DNA of 64,000 nucleotides from the NCBI GenBank assembly GCA_034509735.1, contig JACGWO010000001.1, positions 36,459,966 to 36,523,965 of the forward strand, given 5' to 3'. Source of the DNA: Sesamum alatum (Eukaryota > Streptophyta > Magnoliopsida > Lamiales > Pedaliaceae). Shown here piece by piece: positions 11,190 through 21,390 of the stretch (the first letter of the stretch is position 1; every line of letters starts with the position of its first letter). The position numbers and the translations under genes are program-made. Below the pieces are notes generated by a model. The model was not told the DNA's origin. It made no database searches and saw only the letters and a program-made list of their open reading frames with translations.

Positions 11190-11720
11190 TGCACTTAGAT
11201 ACCTTTTCAAAATGCAAAATTACACTTCCCCTCTCAAAATGCAAAATTAAACTTTCCCCAAAGAAATTTTGAAATTATACTTACACTCCTTCCAAAAATT
11301 CACCATTTACACATGTTCCCCTTTCGTTAGAATTTTGACAAAAAAAATTGCTCACATTAGAAAAACAAATTAAGTATAAATTTTCAATTTTACTCTTCAT
11401 TTAACATCCCTATGTAATAATTTTGTTCTTATAAGGAAAAAAGTGTAATAATGTTAACCACACTCTCGATATATATATATATATATATATTACATTTATC
11501 CCTTATAAATACAAAAATATAAATAAGAATATTAAATGAGGGGCAATAATTATGTAATTTATTTTGTTAACGTAAACATTTTTCGTTCAAACTCTAACGT
11601 AAGGGGGACAGATGTAAACGAAAAATTTTGGGTGGGGTGTAAATGTAATTTGAAAATTTCTTTAAAAAAAAGTGTAATTTTACATTTTTTGAGGGGGTCT
11701 CAGTGTAATTAATGCTGAAA
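11190..11720. mobile_element. Fold-back element in the O-methyltransferase intron
   Basis: The left arm (about 11195-11345: TACACTT, AAAATGCAAAATTACAC, CCCCTTTCGTTAGAATTTTGAC) is an imperfect reverse complement of the right arm (about 11570-11715: CTCTAACGTAAGGGGG, GTGTAATTTTACATTTTTTG). A run of (AT)n lies at 11470-11492. Non-coding, MITE-like. Confidence 0.55.
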
Positions 11721-11869
11721 ATAATTTAGGTTTTGTCACAGTATAACTATTAGGAAGATATATTGTGCACATATTATTAGGAACACATGTATAGTGACAA
11801 TATGATAAAAACAAGCATAATTATCATGACTAGCATCATGAACTACATAATTTTATCGAAAAAATCCAA

Positions 11870-12120
11870 CAACTCCCTGTGATATTGCAAATGAGCAAAA
11901 TATCCTCCTATTAAAAAATAAATAGCAATTTACCTCTGTATGGTTTTTAAAATGAAGCAATTAACCGATGTATTTTTTAAAATGAAGCAATTTACCTCCT
12001 TCGGCTGGGAAGTAAATTGCTTTATTTAAAAGCACTGGGAGGCAACATGTTATCTTCTTTTCATATGTGGGTAATTTACTCCTTTACAAATATTATAGGG
12101 GATAAATTGCATTAAGTTCT
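11870..12120. mobile_element. Second fold-back element in the O-methyltransferase intron
   Basis: The left part repeats AAAATGAAGCAATT.ACC twice; the right part contains GGAAGTAAATTGCTTTATTTAAAA and GGGTAATTTACTCC, their approximate reverse complement. It forms an imperfect hairpin of about 250 bp without coding capacity. Confidence 0.45.
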
Positions 12121-12570
12121 AAATTTATGGACAAAAGTAAAATCATTACCTTTTAATATATATCTCTAATAACAATTTAAAAAATCGCCACTTAATAATT
12201 TATTACGAAAATTATCTCTGCTTATAGCGTACATTGATTTTCTAACATCTTATGATTATTATTGCCAACAGTGGATATTGCACGATTGGCCAGACAAGAA
12301 GTGTGTAAAAATATTGGAGAAATGCAAAGAAGCAATCTCGACAGAGACAGGGGAGGAAAGGTGATTATAGTTGACATGGTTGTGGATTTCCAGAAAGAGC
12401 ATGAGGCAATAGAAACTCAGCTCTGCTTTGACATGCTGATGATTAATTTAACCTCAGGAAGAGAGAGAACCGAGAAAGACTGGGCAAAGCTCTTTTCTGC
12501 TGCTGGATTCACAAGCTACAAGATTACTCCTTTATTAGGATTACGTTCTCTCATTCAGCTTTTTCCATGA

Positions 12571-13395
12571 TTATTAAGTCTTCTTCTTTCTTTCTTTCTT
12601 TTTTTTTCTTATTTTTTTTTTCGCACGCCGGAATGTGATTGAGACAATGTAATATATTAGTATTACATTGAATGAAATAAATGAATGATTGATTAATAAA
12701 TAATTCAATATTGAATGAGATAATTAAGATAAGTGGTATTTTCTGTTTACTTGTAGTAACAAAATGTTTAATAGTTGAATGATTGGTTTTCAATAAAGGA
12801 CTGCGAACATATATGTTTTTGAGAGAGAAGTAAAGCGTTGAAAATGGTTTGATTAATGTGTTGGTGCAAAAACTTGGTTTTACTATAATGTATATTCACT
12901 CAAAAAGGATCAAATTGGACATCAGTCGGACTTTTACGGTTATCATTGTTATTTCAATTTTTATGCTATTATGCGGGGACGGTGAGATTGATTATCTCAC
13001 CTATCCAAGTCGGATAGCAATAAAAAAAACTGTCCAACATTATACAGATCTTTAGGATATTAATTACGGGCTAGAGGAAAAGTAAGTCAACAAACATTAA
13101 TTAGACGAAATGAAGTAGGATACTCGGTGCAATTCTTAACGGTGAAGGAAGCTATTTGGACAAATTAAATAATCAGTAATAAATTAGTAGTTAACTATAT
13201 TAATGTGGTTGAGTGATGAATTTTTGCATATGAAAATGGAGCTAAGATATAAGTGAAGATTGCACAAAAATAGTAGGTCGTGCGTATTCTTGTTGTACGA
13301 GAGAAAATATGCTTAGTGAAAGTTCACTTACATTGTTGACTTAATTTAGACCTCTATTTGCAGAAGAGTTTGGGAGAGATTTCTGAATTTGTTAG
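12571..13395. other. Intergenic stretch without recognisable genes
   Basis: Downstream flank of the O-methyltransferase, with a pyrimidine-rich CTTTT-type run at 12581-12622. Short ORFs have no domain or codon signal. Confidence 0.4.
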
Positions 13396-13830
13396 GTTCA
13401 AATGAGATATCCTAGGAATTCTTTGGATATCAGCTTTATAGGGATAGTGTTTATCTATTATTTGGACGTGTATCTCCTAAGATATATGCCTATTTGAAGT
13501 AGTCTTGCCTAGTCAATTGGGATTGTAGGGAAAACGGTTACCTGCTGCTCCCAACAATTGGATGTAGCTGGATACGAGGCCTGCTAGCGCTCTTTCAGGG
13601 TGAGGTGGCCCATAATGTGTAGAATGTTGTTGTTATGGTCGCCTTGTTGTTTGGTAATTGGGCTTACTGATTGGGTCCAGTTTGTGGACTTTATTGCATC
13701 AAACAGGGCGACAGAACTAGGTTGAGGCCCTTGATGTCTGAAATTGTGTTTGGGCCAGTAGGGTTTGGGCTTACTAAGCTGAGCGAATGTGGGCCTGTTC
13801 ACCTATCTTGGATTTAGGTTTTCTTTGGCC
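13396..13830. repeat. Direct repeat DR2, left copy (candidate old LTR)
   Basis: About 430 bp similar to 15355-15790. Shared blocks include GAGATATCCTAGGAATTCTT, CTCCTAAGATATATGCC, GGAAAACGGTTAC and CACCTATCTTGGA. The two copies differ at many sites, so any insertion is old. Confidence 0.55.
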
Positions 13831-14539
13831 ATTGGGCTTGGAAACATATTTGTTTTGGGGACATCATCACTTCCCTTCCTCCCGACTTTAGTAGTGCAAG
13901 ACATGTGTTGGACTGTTGGAGTAGAGTTTGTAGTAATTGTTGAGTCAACTCTTTCCTATTTCAAGGATAAGTTTATACCTTGGGACCTCCGTGTTATGCT
14001 GCTTCAAGATTGTAAGACGTCCTTAGTTGAGACTTTCATCAGTCGTGTTGTGCAGACAAGATGAAGGATTAGTTTTTCCCCTGCTTGTTTTTATTCAGTA
14101 GGTTAAGACTTGTTTTATTGCAGCCTGTCTGAGGTCGGTAGCTATCAAGCATATTAAAGCTCATTTCCTAGGAGGCATGTGCAATATGCTTTAGTTGAAA
14201 ATTCCGGAGCGGTAGCCTGTCAATGGTTGCATATACTATTGCATTGTTTATAAGCAACAAAAGATATCACTTGTTCGTGGCCCTTTATACATAGATGTGT
14301 GCTGCAGAAATTCGATAGCTCGATCAGCTCGACTCTTCCTTCTTATTCTTAGGGGTAGACTCATTGGAGGATAGGGTTTGGCTTACTAGATTCGAGTCTC
14401 TTTTTCGGCGGAGCGAACTCTTCTCCAAGCCGTACATATGACTTTCGTCGAATACGGCTTTCCGCAGAATTCTATATGTATCTATGAGATTATGGTAAGC
14501 TAGAGTTGGGAGCCCATCAATGTATAAGGGCACAAGTTG

Positions 14540-14900
14540 GAGCCCATCAGCACGATTAAATGATGGACCGGTCAGCAAGGATATAGGTCAGAGCCTGTTA
14601 GTTACATACTAGAGTGCATTACCAGGGACACAGACATAGGCCGAAGCTTGTCAGCAAGATCACAGGCTGGAGCCTATGAGCAAAGACACAAGCTGGAGCC
14701 CGACAAGATCACAGTCTAGAGCCCGTCAAGAGGATCACAGGTAGACGCCCTTCCAAATGGGTCATAGGTTGAAACATGTCAGCAAGATCACAGGCTGAAG
14801 CCCGTCAGAAGGGGCACATATCGAAGCCCACAACTAGACCACAAGCTAAAGCCCATTAGCAAGATTCAACAGGATCACAGATTGAAGGCTGTCAACTAAT
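14540..14900. repeat. Imperfect minisatellite, about 27-30 bp units
   Basis: Units approximate GATCACAGGCTGAAGCCCGTCAGCAA and recur around a dozen times with strong drift, between the two DR2 copies. Confidence 0.7.
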
Positions 14901-15100
14901 TATTCCACAATTGTAGCAAGCAATAGAAGTTTGGAGAACATAGAACAAGTTTATCATAATAGAAATACGAAAACATCTACCCTGAGCATAGTTTTAAACA
15001 TAGGGTACCAGTACAATCGTAGCATGGAATTCTGAGCAGTCTTGCTCAGAGGGGTCTCTGTTTCTCGATCAAGGAATAAGAATTCCTTTAAGTGCCTTTC

Positions 15101-15330
15101 TCAAATCAGACTCTCTATTTCAGCCTCCTGATTGACAGAGGGTATTTCCAAAGCTGCCCGCACAAAGCAACTCATGTATGCCCTTGAGGTTTCCTTTTCC
15201 TCATGTTTCAACTCAAAGAGGCACAAGGCCCTCTTTCGATATTTCTTTGCTGATGCAAAAATCCTAAGATAATTGTAGGACGAACTTGTAAAATAGTGGC
15301 TAGCACTCTGATGGCCAAAGAGGCACAAGA
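15101..15330 (-). pseudogene. Gypsy gag fragment between the DR2 repeats
   Basis: On the minus strand the translation gives LFELKHEEKETSRAYMSCF followed by ALEIPSVNQEA, resembling the Retrotrans_gag segment (LF.L.Q...ESLR.Y..RF..A.LEV). A homologous stretch is at about 30130-30225 in the large gypsy (REYVERFSEAVLEVPHVNPE). This suggests the DR2 pair and what lies between are a collapsed gypsy element on the minus strand. Confidence 0.55.
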
Positions 15331-15354
15331 CCCTCTTTCAATATTTGGACTTGG

Positions 15355-15790
15355 TAGGTGAAAATGAGATATCCTAGGAATTCTTAAGATATCAGCTTTG
15401 TCGGAATAGTATTTACCCATTTTTTGGAGTTATCTCCTAAGATATATGCCCTTTTAAATTAGTCTTGCCCAACCAATCTGGAATGTATGGAAAACGGTTA
15501 CTTCCTTCTTCCAACAGCCGGATCCAGCTGGACATGTGGTCTCTGCTGGTACCTTTTTAAGATGATATGGCCCATGACATTTGCAATACTATTGACATGG
15601 CAACCTTGATTTTTACCAATTCGGCTTACTGATTGGGCCCTGTTTTGGACCCAGCTACCTTAGCATGGCGGTTGAACTGGATTGAGGCTCTTGCTATCTG
15701 TAATTGTGTTTAAGCGAGCAGGGTTTTGGCCATTTGAATTGAACGAATGGGGGCCTATTCACCTATCTTGGACTTGGGTTTGCTTTGCCC
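15355..15790. repeat. Direct repeat DR2, right copy (candidate old LTR)
   Basis: See 13396-13830. It ends near CACCTATCTTGGACTTGGGTTTGC, where the similarity between copies fades. Confidence 0.55.
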
Positions 15791-15799
15791 ATTTGAAAG

Positions 15800-16545
15800 T
15801 CAAGTGCAGAGCGGATGGGGCCAGCCCAGGCCCAACACGACCAGCGCAAAAATGCCCGGCCTAAGACCAGCCAACTACTATTTATTGTCGGTCATATGGT
15901 GGTCCCGAGCTTTTAAATGTGCCCTAATTTGGTTCATTTTTAATCTCAGTCCCTGCCCATGGACTGGCCCGATTAAGGCCCGAACCAGGCCTAGACCATG
16001 CCCATATGTGCCTGTTTTATTTCTTTTAGGAAATTACTTAATTTATGGTTGTCTTAAAAATTAATAAATAATAAATTAAATCACACAAAAATTTATGAAT
16101 AGAAAAAATAGTTAAGACTATATAATAAATTGAAATATTAATTTGTCTAACAAGCTTACAATAATAAATTTTTAGATAATAACAAATCCAAAAATGGCTT
16201 CAAATAAAATTTGAAAAAATAATAAATGAAGATTATTAATGAATTAATGTACTAAAAATTTAGATGTAGAACAATAGAAAAAAATAGAGTTCCAAAAGTA
16301 TAAAAAATCTACTAGAATAGTCAAATTAAAAGAATAAAATAAAAATTATATATCATGCAATATTGAAAGAATAAAAATGGCCCTACAAATCCAACCGAGG
16401 CCCGACCTAGGATCAAGTGATCGTACGCCATTGGGTTGGATCGATCCTAGGTATCAACACCTAGGACTAGCCCGGTTCCAAGCGGACTTAGGCTGGACCA
16501 GCCTACTTTGTTATTGAGTCAATCAATCATGAGCTAGGGTGGCCA
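15800..16545. other. GC-rich-ended, AT-rich-centred repeat (unclassified)
   Basis: Both ends carry GGCCC/GGGCC-rich words (GCCCAGGCCCAACACG at left, CCAACCGAGGCCCGACC at right) around an AT-rich middle of about 330 bp. It resembles non-autonomous hAT-type elements in composition, but no exact terminal repeats were found. Confidence 0.3.
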
Positions 16546-17200
16546 GACAGATGCACTACGCATCTTAATTTTAAAGCATATTTGTTTTGCGGCATCACAT
16601 AGTAGTTTTTTTTATTTTCAATCGATTTTAATTACTATTGAAAATGATATTTTCCTATTTATACAACGTATTTCTACTTACCAAAATTTATATTTGAATG
16701 AGGATTAATTTCGAACAATTGTGGCATTCTACTAAATGTTGAGACTATTTACATATATCAAGCCCTAGACAAAAAATATAAAAAATAAAGAATAGTTAAA
16801 AGTATTATTTGTTATATAATTCATCAATCACATTAGAACCTATGTAAAGTACGTATACATAAAATTATGTTATTAAAAAAATTAAAATATAAAGCATGCC
16901 TATAAACTTAGTTTTAAAGAGTTATAGGAAAGATATGTAATTTAATTATAAACCTAGATTCTTAATATCAATTCATCAATTTGAACCAAAAAGGATTAGA
17001 AGTAAATTATCCAGAATGAAAAATAAAATAAGTACAAACAAAAGATGAAGATATAACAACTTCATTTGTGCCAAGAATTCTTAAAAGATGAGAGTTTAAT
17101 TATGTGCAAACAAAAGAATGAATTGAGACAAAAAATCGACAAAAACAACAAATATTTATCAGCATTTCTCTGAAAGCCTGAATGGATAAATAAAAAGAAG
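16546..17200. other. AT-rich stretch, nothing recognisable
   Basis: No ORF of interest, no repeat structure and no RNA gene signal seen on either strand. Confidence 0.4.
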
Positions 17201-17545
17201 TTAGCAAGAGAAAAGAGATATAAAAAGAAAAATGGTAATAACCATGCGTTGGTGCTCGATGGTTGGACTTACTGAGTCGAATTGTGGTCGGAGCACCAGT
17301 GTGGAGGCCTCCTCGACAGTATTGTCTCCAAGCTCGGGGTCTTCACAATTGATTAGAGTTGGGATAGGGGCCTTGATTTTGGTTCTGGTGACGTTTACGG
17401 CAGGGCAGAGCGGGAGGTGAGGGGTCGAGCTTGGAGCCGGGGGGTAAGGGTATCCATCAGCCAAGGAGCAACTGAAGTGCAAAGAGGGGTTCTTGGTGGG
17501 CGAGTTGGTGCAAAAGAAGTTAATGCTGGGTCTGGGTAAGGCTGA
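17201..17545 (-). other. Unassigned proline-rich ORF, truncated by an LTR fragment
   Basis: On the minus strand about 115 codons are open, with a Pro-rich start (ALPRPSINFF, then DGYPYPPAPSSTPHLP) and an acidic segment NCEDPELGDNTVEEAST. Its base composition is less AT-rich than its surroundings. The frame runs into the LTR fragment at 17546, and a possible splice donor (ATG|GTTATT) lies near 17232. I do not recognise the product. It could be an exon of a cellular gene cut by the LTR insertion, or chance. Confidence 0.25.
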
Positions 17546-18083
17546 TGTGACACCCACTAATCATACTATTATTTTATTCCATGTAAACACCACACATAAA
17601 CAATATTATATATATAACGAAAAACCAATTCATTTTCCAATATACAAACATAATTATGACGACATAAGTCACATAAGCATATGTAATTATCATTCTCAAA
17701 ATCTATGACTTCTAATCTTATTGGCACTTAAGGAAACTATCGCATACTAGCCCGACCTGTTTAAGAATGTGAAAATGTGGACCTATTCCTTGAGAGTGAA
17801 CATAATCAAAACCCACACCTGAAAAGTATTTGTGGAGGAGTGAGGTTGCAACTCAATAAATAAACAACCGACACCACCTATACATGTAAATCTTATTAAG
17901 TTCAACAAGACAAAACCGAGCAACAGATAATAGATTGTCATCAATTAAATTTCAACACGTCTCATTTTATTCTCAATAAACTCATCCTACACAAAGGCAA
18001 TCAATCCCAACCTCCTTTTCTAATATGCATACAAGTTGCAGTATAGTGTCTTTCTATACACAAAATAAAATCACATTGATGTA
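17546..18083 (-). mobile_element. Diverged Tekay-type LTR fragment
   Basis: It begins TGTGACACCC and then follows the same order of words as the LTR at 47512-49971: a GCATACT.GCCCGACCTG block, an ATTCCT.GAGA block, GGAGTGAG followed by ACTCAATAA, and a final TATAGTGTCTTTCT. Only about the first 540 bp remain. Orientation is inferred from the better-preserved copy. Confidence 0.65.
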
Positions 18084-18357
18084 ATGTACCTATGTCTGAA
18101 CAATTTCAAAAGTTCTAATAAACTTTGATGAATGAGAAAGTGATGTTCATCTGGCTTATACTTTGTTTGTGTTCACTTTACTGCTTTATAACTGTTCACT
18201 GCACAAACAAAGCCCACAGACTGAGATCACATTCGGGAACTGGAACTGCGCTTGGAGGTACGTTCATGAAATAAGTTCCGCCGAATCAATCTAAAAATCT
18301 CCATGTCAAGGAATCTCGAGAAATGGGTATCGAGAATCCACTTGAGGCTTGCACTAA
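18084..18357 (+). mobile_element. Copia LTR fragment
   Basis: It contains TTTGTGTTCACTTTACTGC, ACAAAGCCCACAGACTGAGA, CTTGGAGGTACGTTCATGAA and GAATCCACTTGAGGCTTGCACTAAG, collinear with the U3 start of the copia LTRs at 19716, 35454 and, inverted, 54291. Both ends are truncated. Confidence 0.75.
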
Positions 18358-18530
18358 GTAGGAGTGTACGCGGTGCGGGTTGGGCCAATTTAGGTAATTT
18401 TTTGTCCCAACCCGATGTTTGCGGTTTTTGAAAAGTTTAGCCCAAGCCCAGCCCGAGAATCATGAAAATCGCACTTTGCGGTCTAACTGGGTTGGGGGGG
18501 TTGGGGCGGTTTTCGCGGTCTTTAGTATAA
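18358..18530. mobile_element. hAT-like terminal segment
   Basis: It starts TAGGAGTGTACGCGGTGCGG and continues with alternating GGGTTGGG / CCCAACCCG words, typical of terminal and subterminal regions of plant hAT elements. It abuts the copia LTR fragment at GCACTAAG, which could be an 8-bp target site. The opposite terminus was not found before the gypsy LTR at 18870. Confidence 0.4.
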
Positions 18531-18869
18531 AATCAATCACCTATACAATAATAAAAAGAAAAAAATAAAGTTCAACTATTCTAAATACATAAAATTTGTA
18601 ATTTCAAGATATATATTTTAAAGTCACAAATAAAATTCTACATACTAAATAAATTAATAACATTCATTATGCATTCACTCTCAAGTTTCAAATAACATTT
18701 TACAAAATAAAAGTCACAAGGCATTGAAGAGTTTGAACCTCGAAAACTCTTTGTTTTCCTCTCTTATCTATTTTTTATTTCTTAAATTTTGATTATTAGA
18801 AAAAGTATCTATTTATATAATAAATTATTATTATTATACAATGAGAATATATTATTATATCATATACAC
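18531..18869. other. AT-rich stretch, possibly hAT interior
   Basis: No coding potential. It lies between the hAT-like end and the gypsy LTR. Confidence 0.3.
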
Positions 18870-19244
18870 TGATGTGGAGAAAAATCATATTTACAAAAAG
18901 ACCCTCCAATTTGTGGGTAATTATGCAAGAACCCCAAATAGAAGTTGAAGGAGGTTAGAAGAGAAGTTGAAGGAAGTTGAGAGAAGGGAAGTTAAGAAAG
19001 AAGTGGGCAAGAAAAATGACGAAAATACCCTCAGCAGATCAATTTTAGGCCGTAGGATCAAAGGGCAACGTTGTAATTTCACCCCCAAAAATTTACTATA
19101 AATAGGGGGGTGAATTCATTGTAAACTCATCTTTTTTATGAAGAATATAGCAACTTCACACAATTCATCACTCTTTTTTAGCATCCTGCATTGATTTGGT
19201 GCAAACGTGTGTAGACTACGTTCCTTTCGAATTATTCACCATCA
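18870..19244 (+). repeat. Gypsy 5' LTR
   Basis: About 375 bp from TGATGTGG to CACCATCA. A TATAAATAGGGGG box sits at about 19099, 145 bp before the end. The start is inferred from TG and from the change to hAT-like sequence; no second LTR is available to fix it. Confidence 0.6.
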
Positions 19245-19246
19245 GC

Positions 19247-19265
19247 TTGGCGCCGTCTGTGGGAA
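19247..19265 (+). other. Gypsy primer-binding site
   Basis: TTGGCGCCGTCTGTGGGAA lies 3 nt after the LTR end. This form of primer-binding site is common in Tat-lineage gypsy elements. Confidence 0.8.
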
Positions 19266-20941
19266 AGCGGTCTAGGCATCAAAGATGAACACCAGATCAA
19301 GGGCGAGAAGCATGAACGTGGGGCAGGAGGACCCTGGGAGACGAGAGTAGGAGGAGCAGGGCCACGCCCTGGCGAATCCACCAGCACCAGTTCAGAGTGT
19401 GGAGGACCAAGGAGAGGAGCAGGGCCGCGCCCTGGAGAGTCCTCCGGCACGAAGCCAAGAGGGAGAAGGGCACGAGGAGGTTGAGGTCCCACCACCTCTA
19501 CCAGTCATCCAGATTACTCAAGAGGCCCTTCAACAGATAGAAGAGGCATCGGCTCAAGTTGCCGCGAGGGCCGTGTCTCAGTATATTGCTGGACAATCAG
19601 CACCCCTACAGCCCCTACGCCATCATGGGAGGGGACAGGAGGCACATGCAAGAGAGCAGAGGCCCGGGGAAGCTTTTGAAGGCATGGACTTTGAGGAGGA
19701 GGTCAATAGCAGGGCTGTTAGAATAGGTGACCAGAAAGTCAATGGTATTGGCTGTTCTGAGAACCATTCGTCAATCTGTGAACAAGTAATATTATGTTAA
19801 TGAATGTAGTAAGGATTCATAGGCATGAGTTTGTTGTACTTACTGCTTGCATCGTTACGATGTCACAACAAATGCCCACAGACTGAAATAACATTTCGGG
19901 AAATTGGAACTATGCTTGGAGGTAGGTTCATGAAATCAGTTTCGCCGAATCAGTCTGAAATACTCCAAGTCAACGGAATCTCGAGACAGGGCATCGAGAA
20001 TCCATTTGAGACTTGTACTAAGCATCTGCTGTCGTGTTTCATCGACGGGTGACGAGGATCGTCTAAAGCAGTGTTAGTGGGTCGGCCTGCTGGGGAGCGG
20101 CTGACTGAGGTGACTCGCGGGAATCGTCATATGGATGCTACTCGGGCTTGGTCGGTATGACTCGTATTCCTGGTTCCGATAGTACGGGATTAGTCCTCGG
20201 ACTTGAGGATCACGGCAGTCCCCTACATACTAAAGGCTGTATCTTGGATCTGGTGAAATTTGACCGATTATATCACATGGTCATCATAAGCCTCGTCCAG
20301 TGCATTCGGAGTATGTAAGAACGGTGAATTCCAAGATAGGATCTGTCCCCTGTCAAAGGATATGACAGCAAGATCTCCTATGCGCTCGGAGATGGTTTAG
20401 ACTCACAAAGTCTATGGCCATAGCACTTGATGTAGTGGGAAAGGATTTCCTACGTCGAGTTAAACCTATCTCGAGCATTGTGCATAGTTGCCTAGTCAAC
20501 GATGGGAACCGACCCCTAGACTAAAGGCCGGGAGACAGGCGACAGTAGGACCGTACCCGTACGTATCGAGCGTCGGTAGGACCGCACCTACGTATAACTC
20601 GGAGCCTAAATGTTCACACCATAAATTCACCTAGTCTCTAGTGCCATGGAGCGTTGCTAGATGGCCACCCATGGTAACGGACTACTTTGGTTATGAAATA
20701 ACAAGAAGTAGGTCCAAGTTTAGCTGAAAGGTGAACCTAAAGAGTCACACCCGCTACACCAAATGAAAGGGAATTAATTTGGAATTAATTTCGGGAGAAG
20801 GTTTAATTTAATGGAATTAAATTATACTTCTTGGAGATTCAAGCCTCGATGAATTATTTGGAATAATCGGGCTTGAGTTCATAAATTAGATTTATGAATT
20901 TTATAAAGCATGGGCTTTCCTTTTAATTAGATTAAAATGGT

Positions 20942-21210
20942 GAATTAATTAGTGGGCTTGGTATATTAAATAGGATTTAATATAAAGTCCATGGGACTAT
21001 TTCATTTAGAATTAAATAATCCCATTCTATGGAATTAATTAATGGGCTTGGTATATTAAATAGGATTTAATATAAAGTCCATGGGACTATTTAATTTAGA
21101 ATTAAATAAGTCCTTTCCATTAATTAATTAATGGGCTTAGTATATTAAATATGATTTAATATATAAAGTCCATGGGAATATTTAATTGGAATTAAATAAG
21201 CCCATTCCAT
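20942..21210. repeat. Three tandem about 90-bp units in the copia A LTR
   Basis: Each unit contains GGGCTT.GTATATTAAATA, GATTTAATATA.AAAGTCCATGG and GAATTAAATAA. The same array is in the 3' LTR at about 28566-28830. Copies B and G lack this array and have a single AT-rich segment instead. Confidence 0.85.
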
Positions 21211-21297
21211 AAAGCCCATCAAAATGGATGGACAAGATTTGATCTAGAGAATGATGAGATGAAGGGCTATGATTAATTTGACTTAATCAAAGCCTAA

Positions 21298-21390
21298 TTT
21301 GACTAGGATTTGACTAGGTCAAAATCCTAGTCAAAGTGTGTCTCTTTGGAAGAGTTTAAGAAGGAATAGGAATTCCATCTTCTATAAATA
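21298..21390 (+). promoter_or_regulatory. Copia A LTR promoter: W-box-like inverted repeats and TATA box
   Basis: TTTGACTAGG is followed by GACTAGGTCAAA and CCTAGTCAAA, forming nested inverted repeats with TTGAC cores, one of them TTGACC in reverse (a W-box, bound by WRKY factors). TATAAATA follows about 48 bp downstream at 21383-21390. The same layout recurs in the other LTRs (28919-29015 and 43982-44096; inverted at 63461-63555). Confidence 0.55.

Larger units (their letters stand above)
10335..12570 (+). pseudogene. COMT-family O-methyltransferase, two exons, two frameshifts
   Basis: A plant S-adenosylmethionine-dependent O-methyltransferase of the caffeic-acid/flavonoid type, a cytosolic homodimer that methylates phenolic hydroxyls; the substrate cannot be told from sequence. 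Exon 1 (10335-11115) has the N-terminal dimerisation domain (NSMSLKCVLQLGIPDII, residues about 35-50), then DPTPFVTTHGRT and the SAM-binding loop VDVGGGTGTVA (about residue 200). Exon 2 (12272-12570) opens with WILHDW, carrying the catalytic His, and ends LGLRSLIQLFP, a normal family C-terminus. The intron (11116-12271) has GT/AG ends and lies in phase 0 at the usual position just before WILHDW. One extra base at about 10758 creates a stop after SEWFKN, and one base is missing near 12350. The exons total 1080 nt, a normal 359-residue enzyme length. Either a recent pseudogene or two sequencing errors. Confidence 0.85.

Noticed and set aside
19232..19495. Minus-strand frame opposite gypsy gag
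   Set aside because: Shadow of the duplicated GC-rich gag segment on the plus strand.
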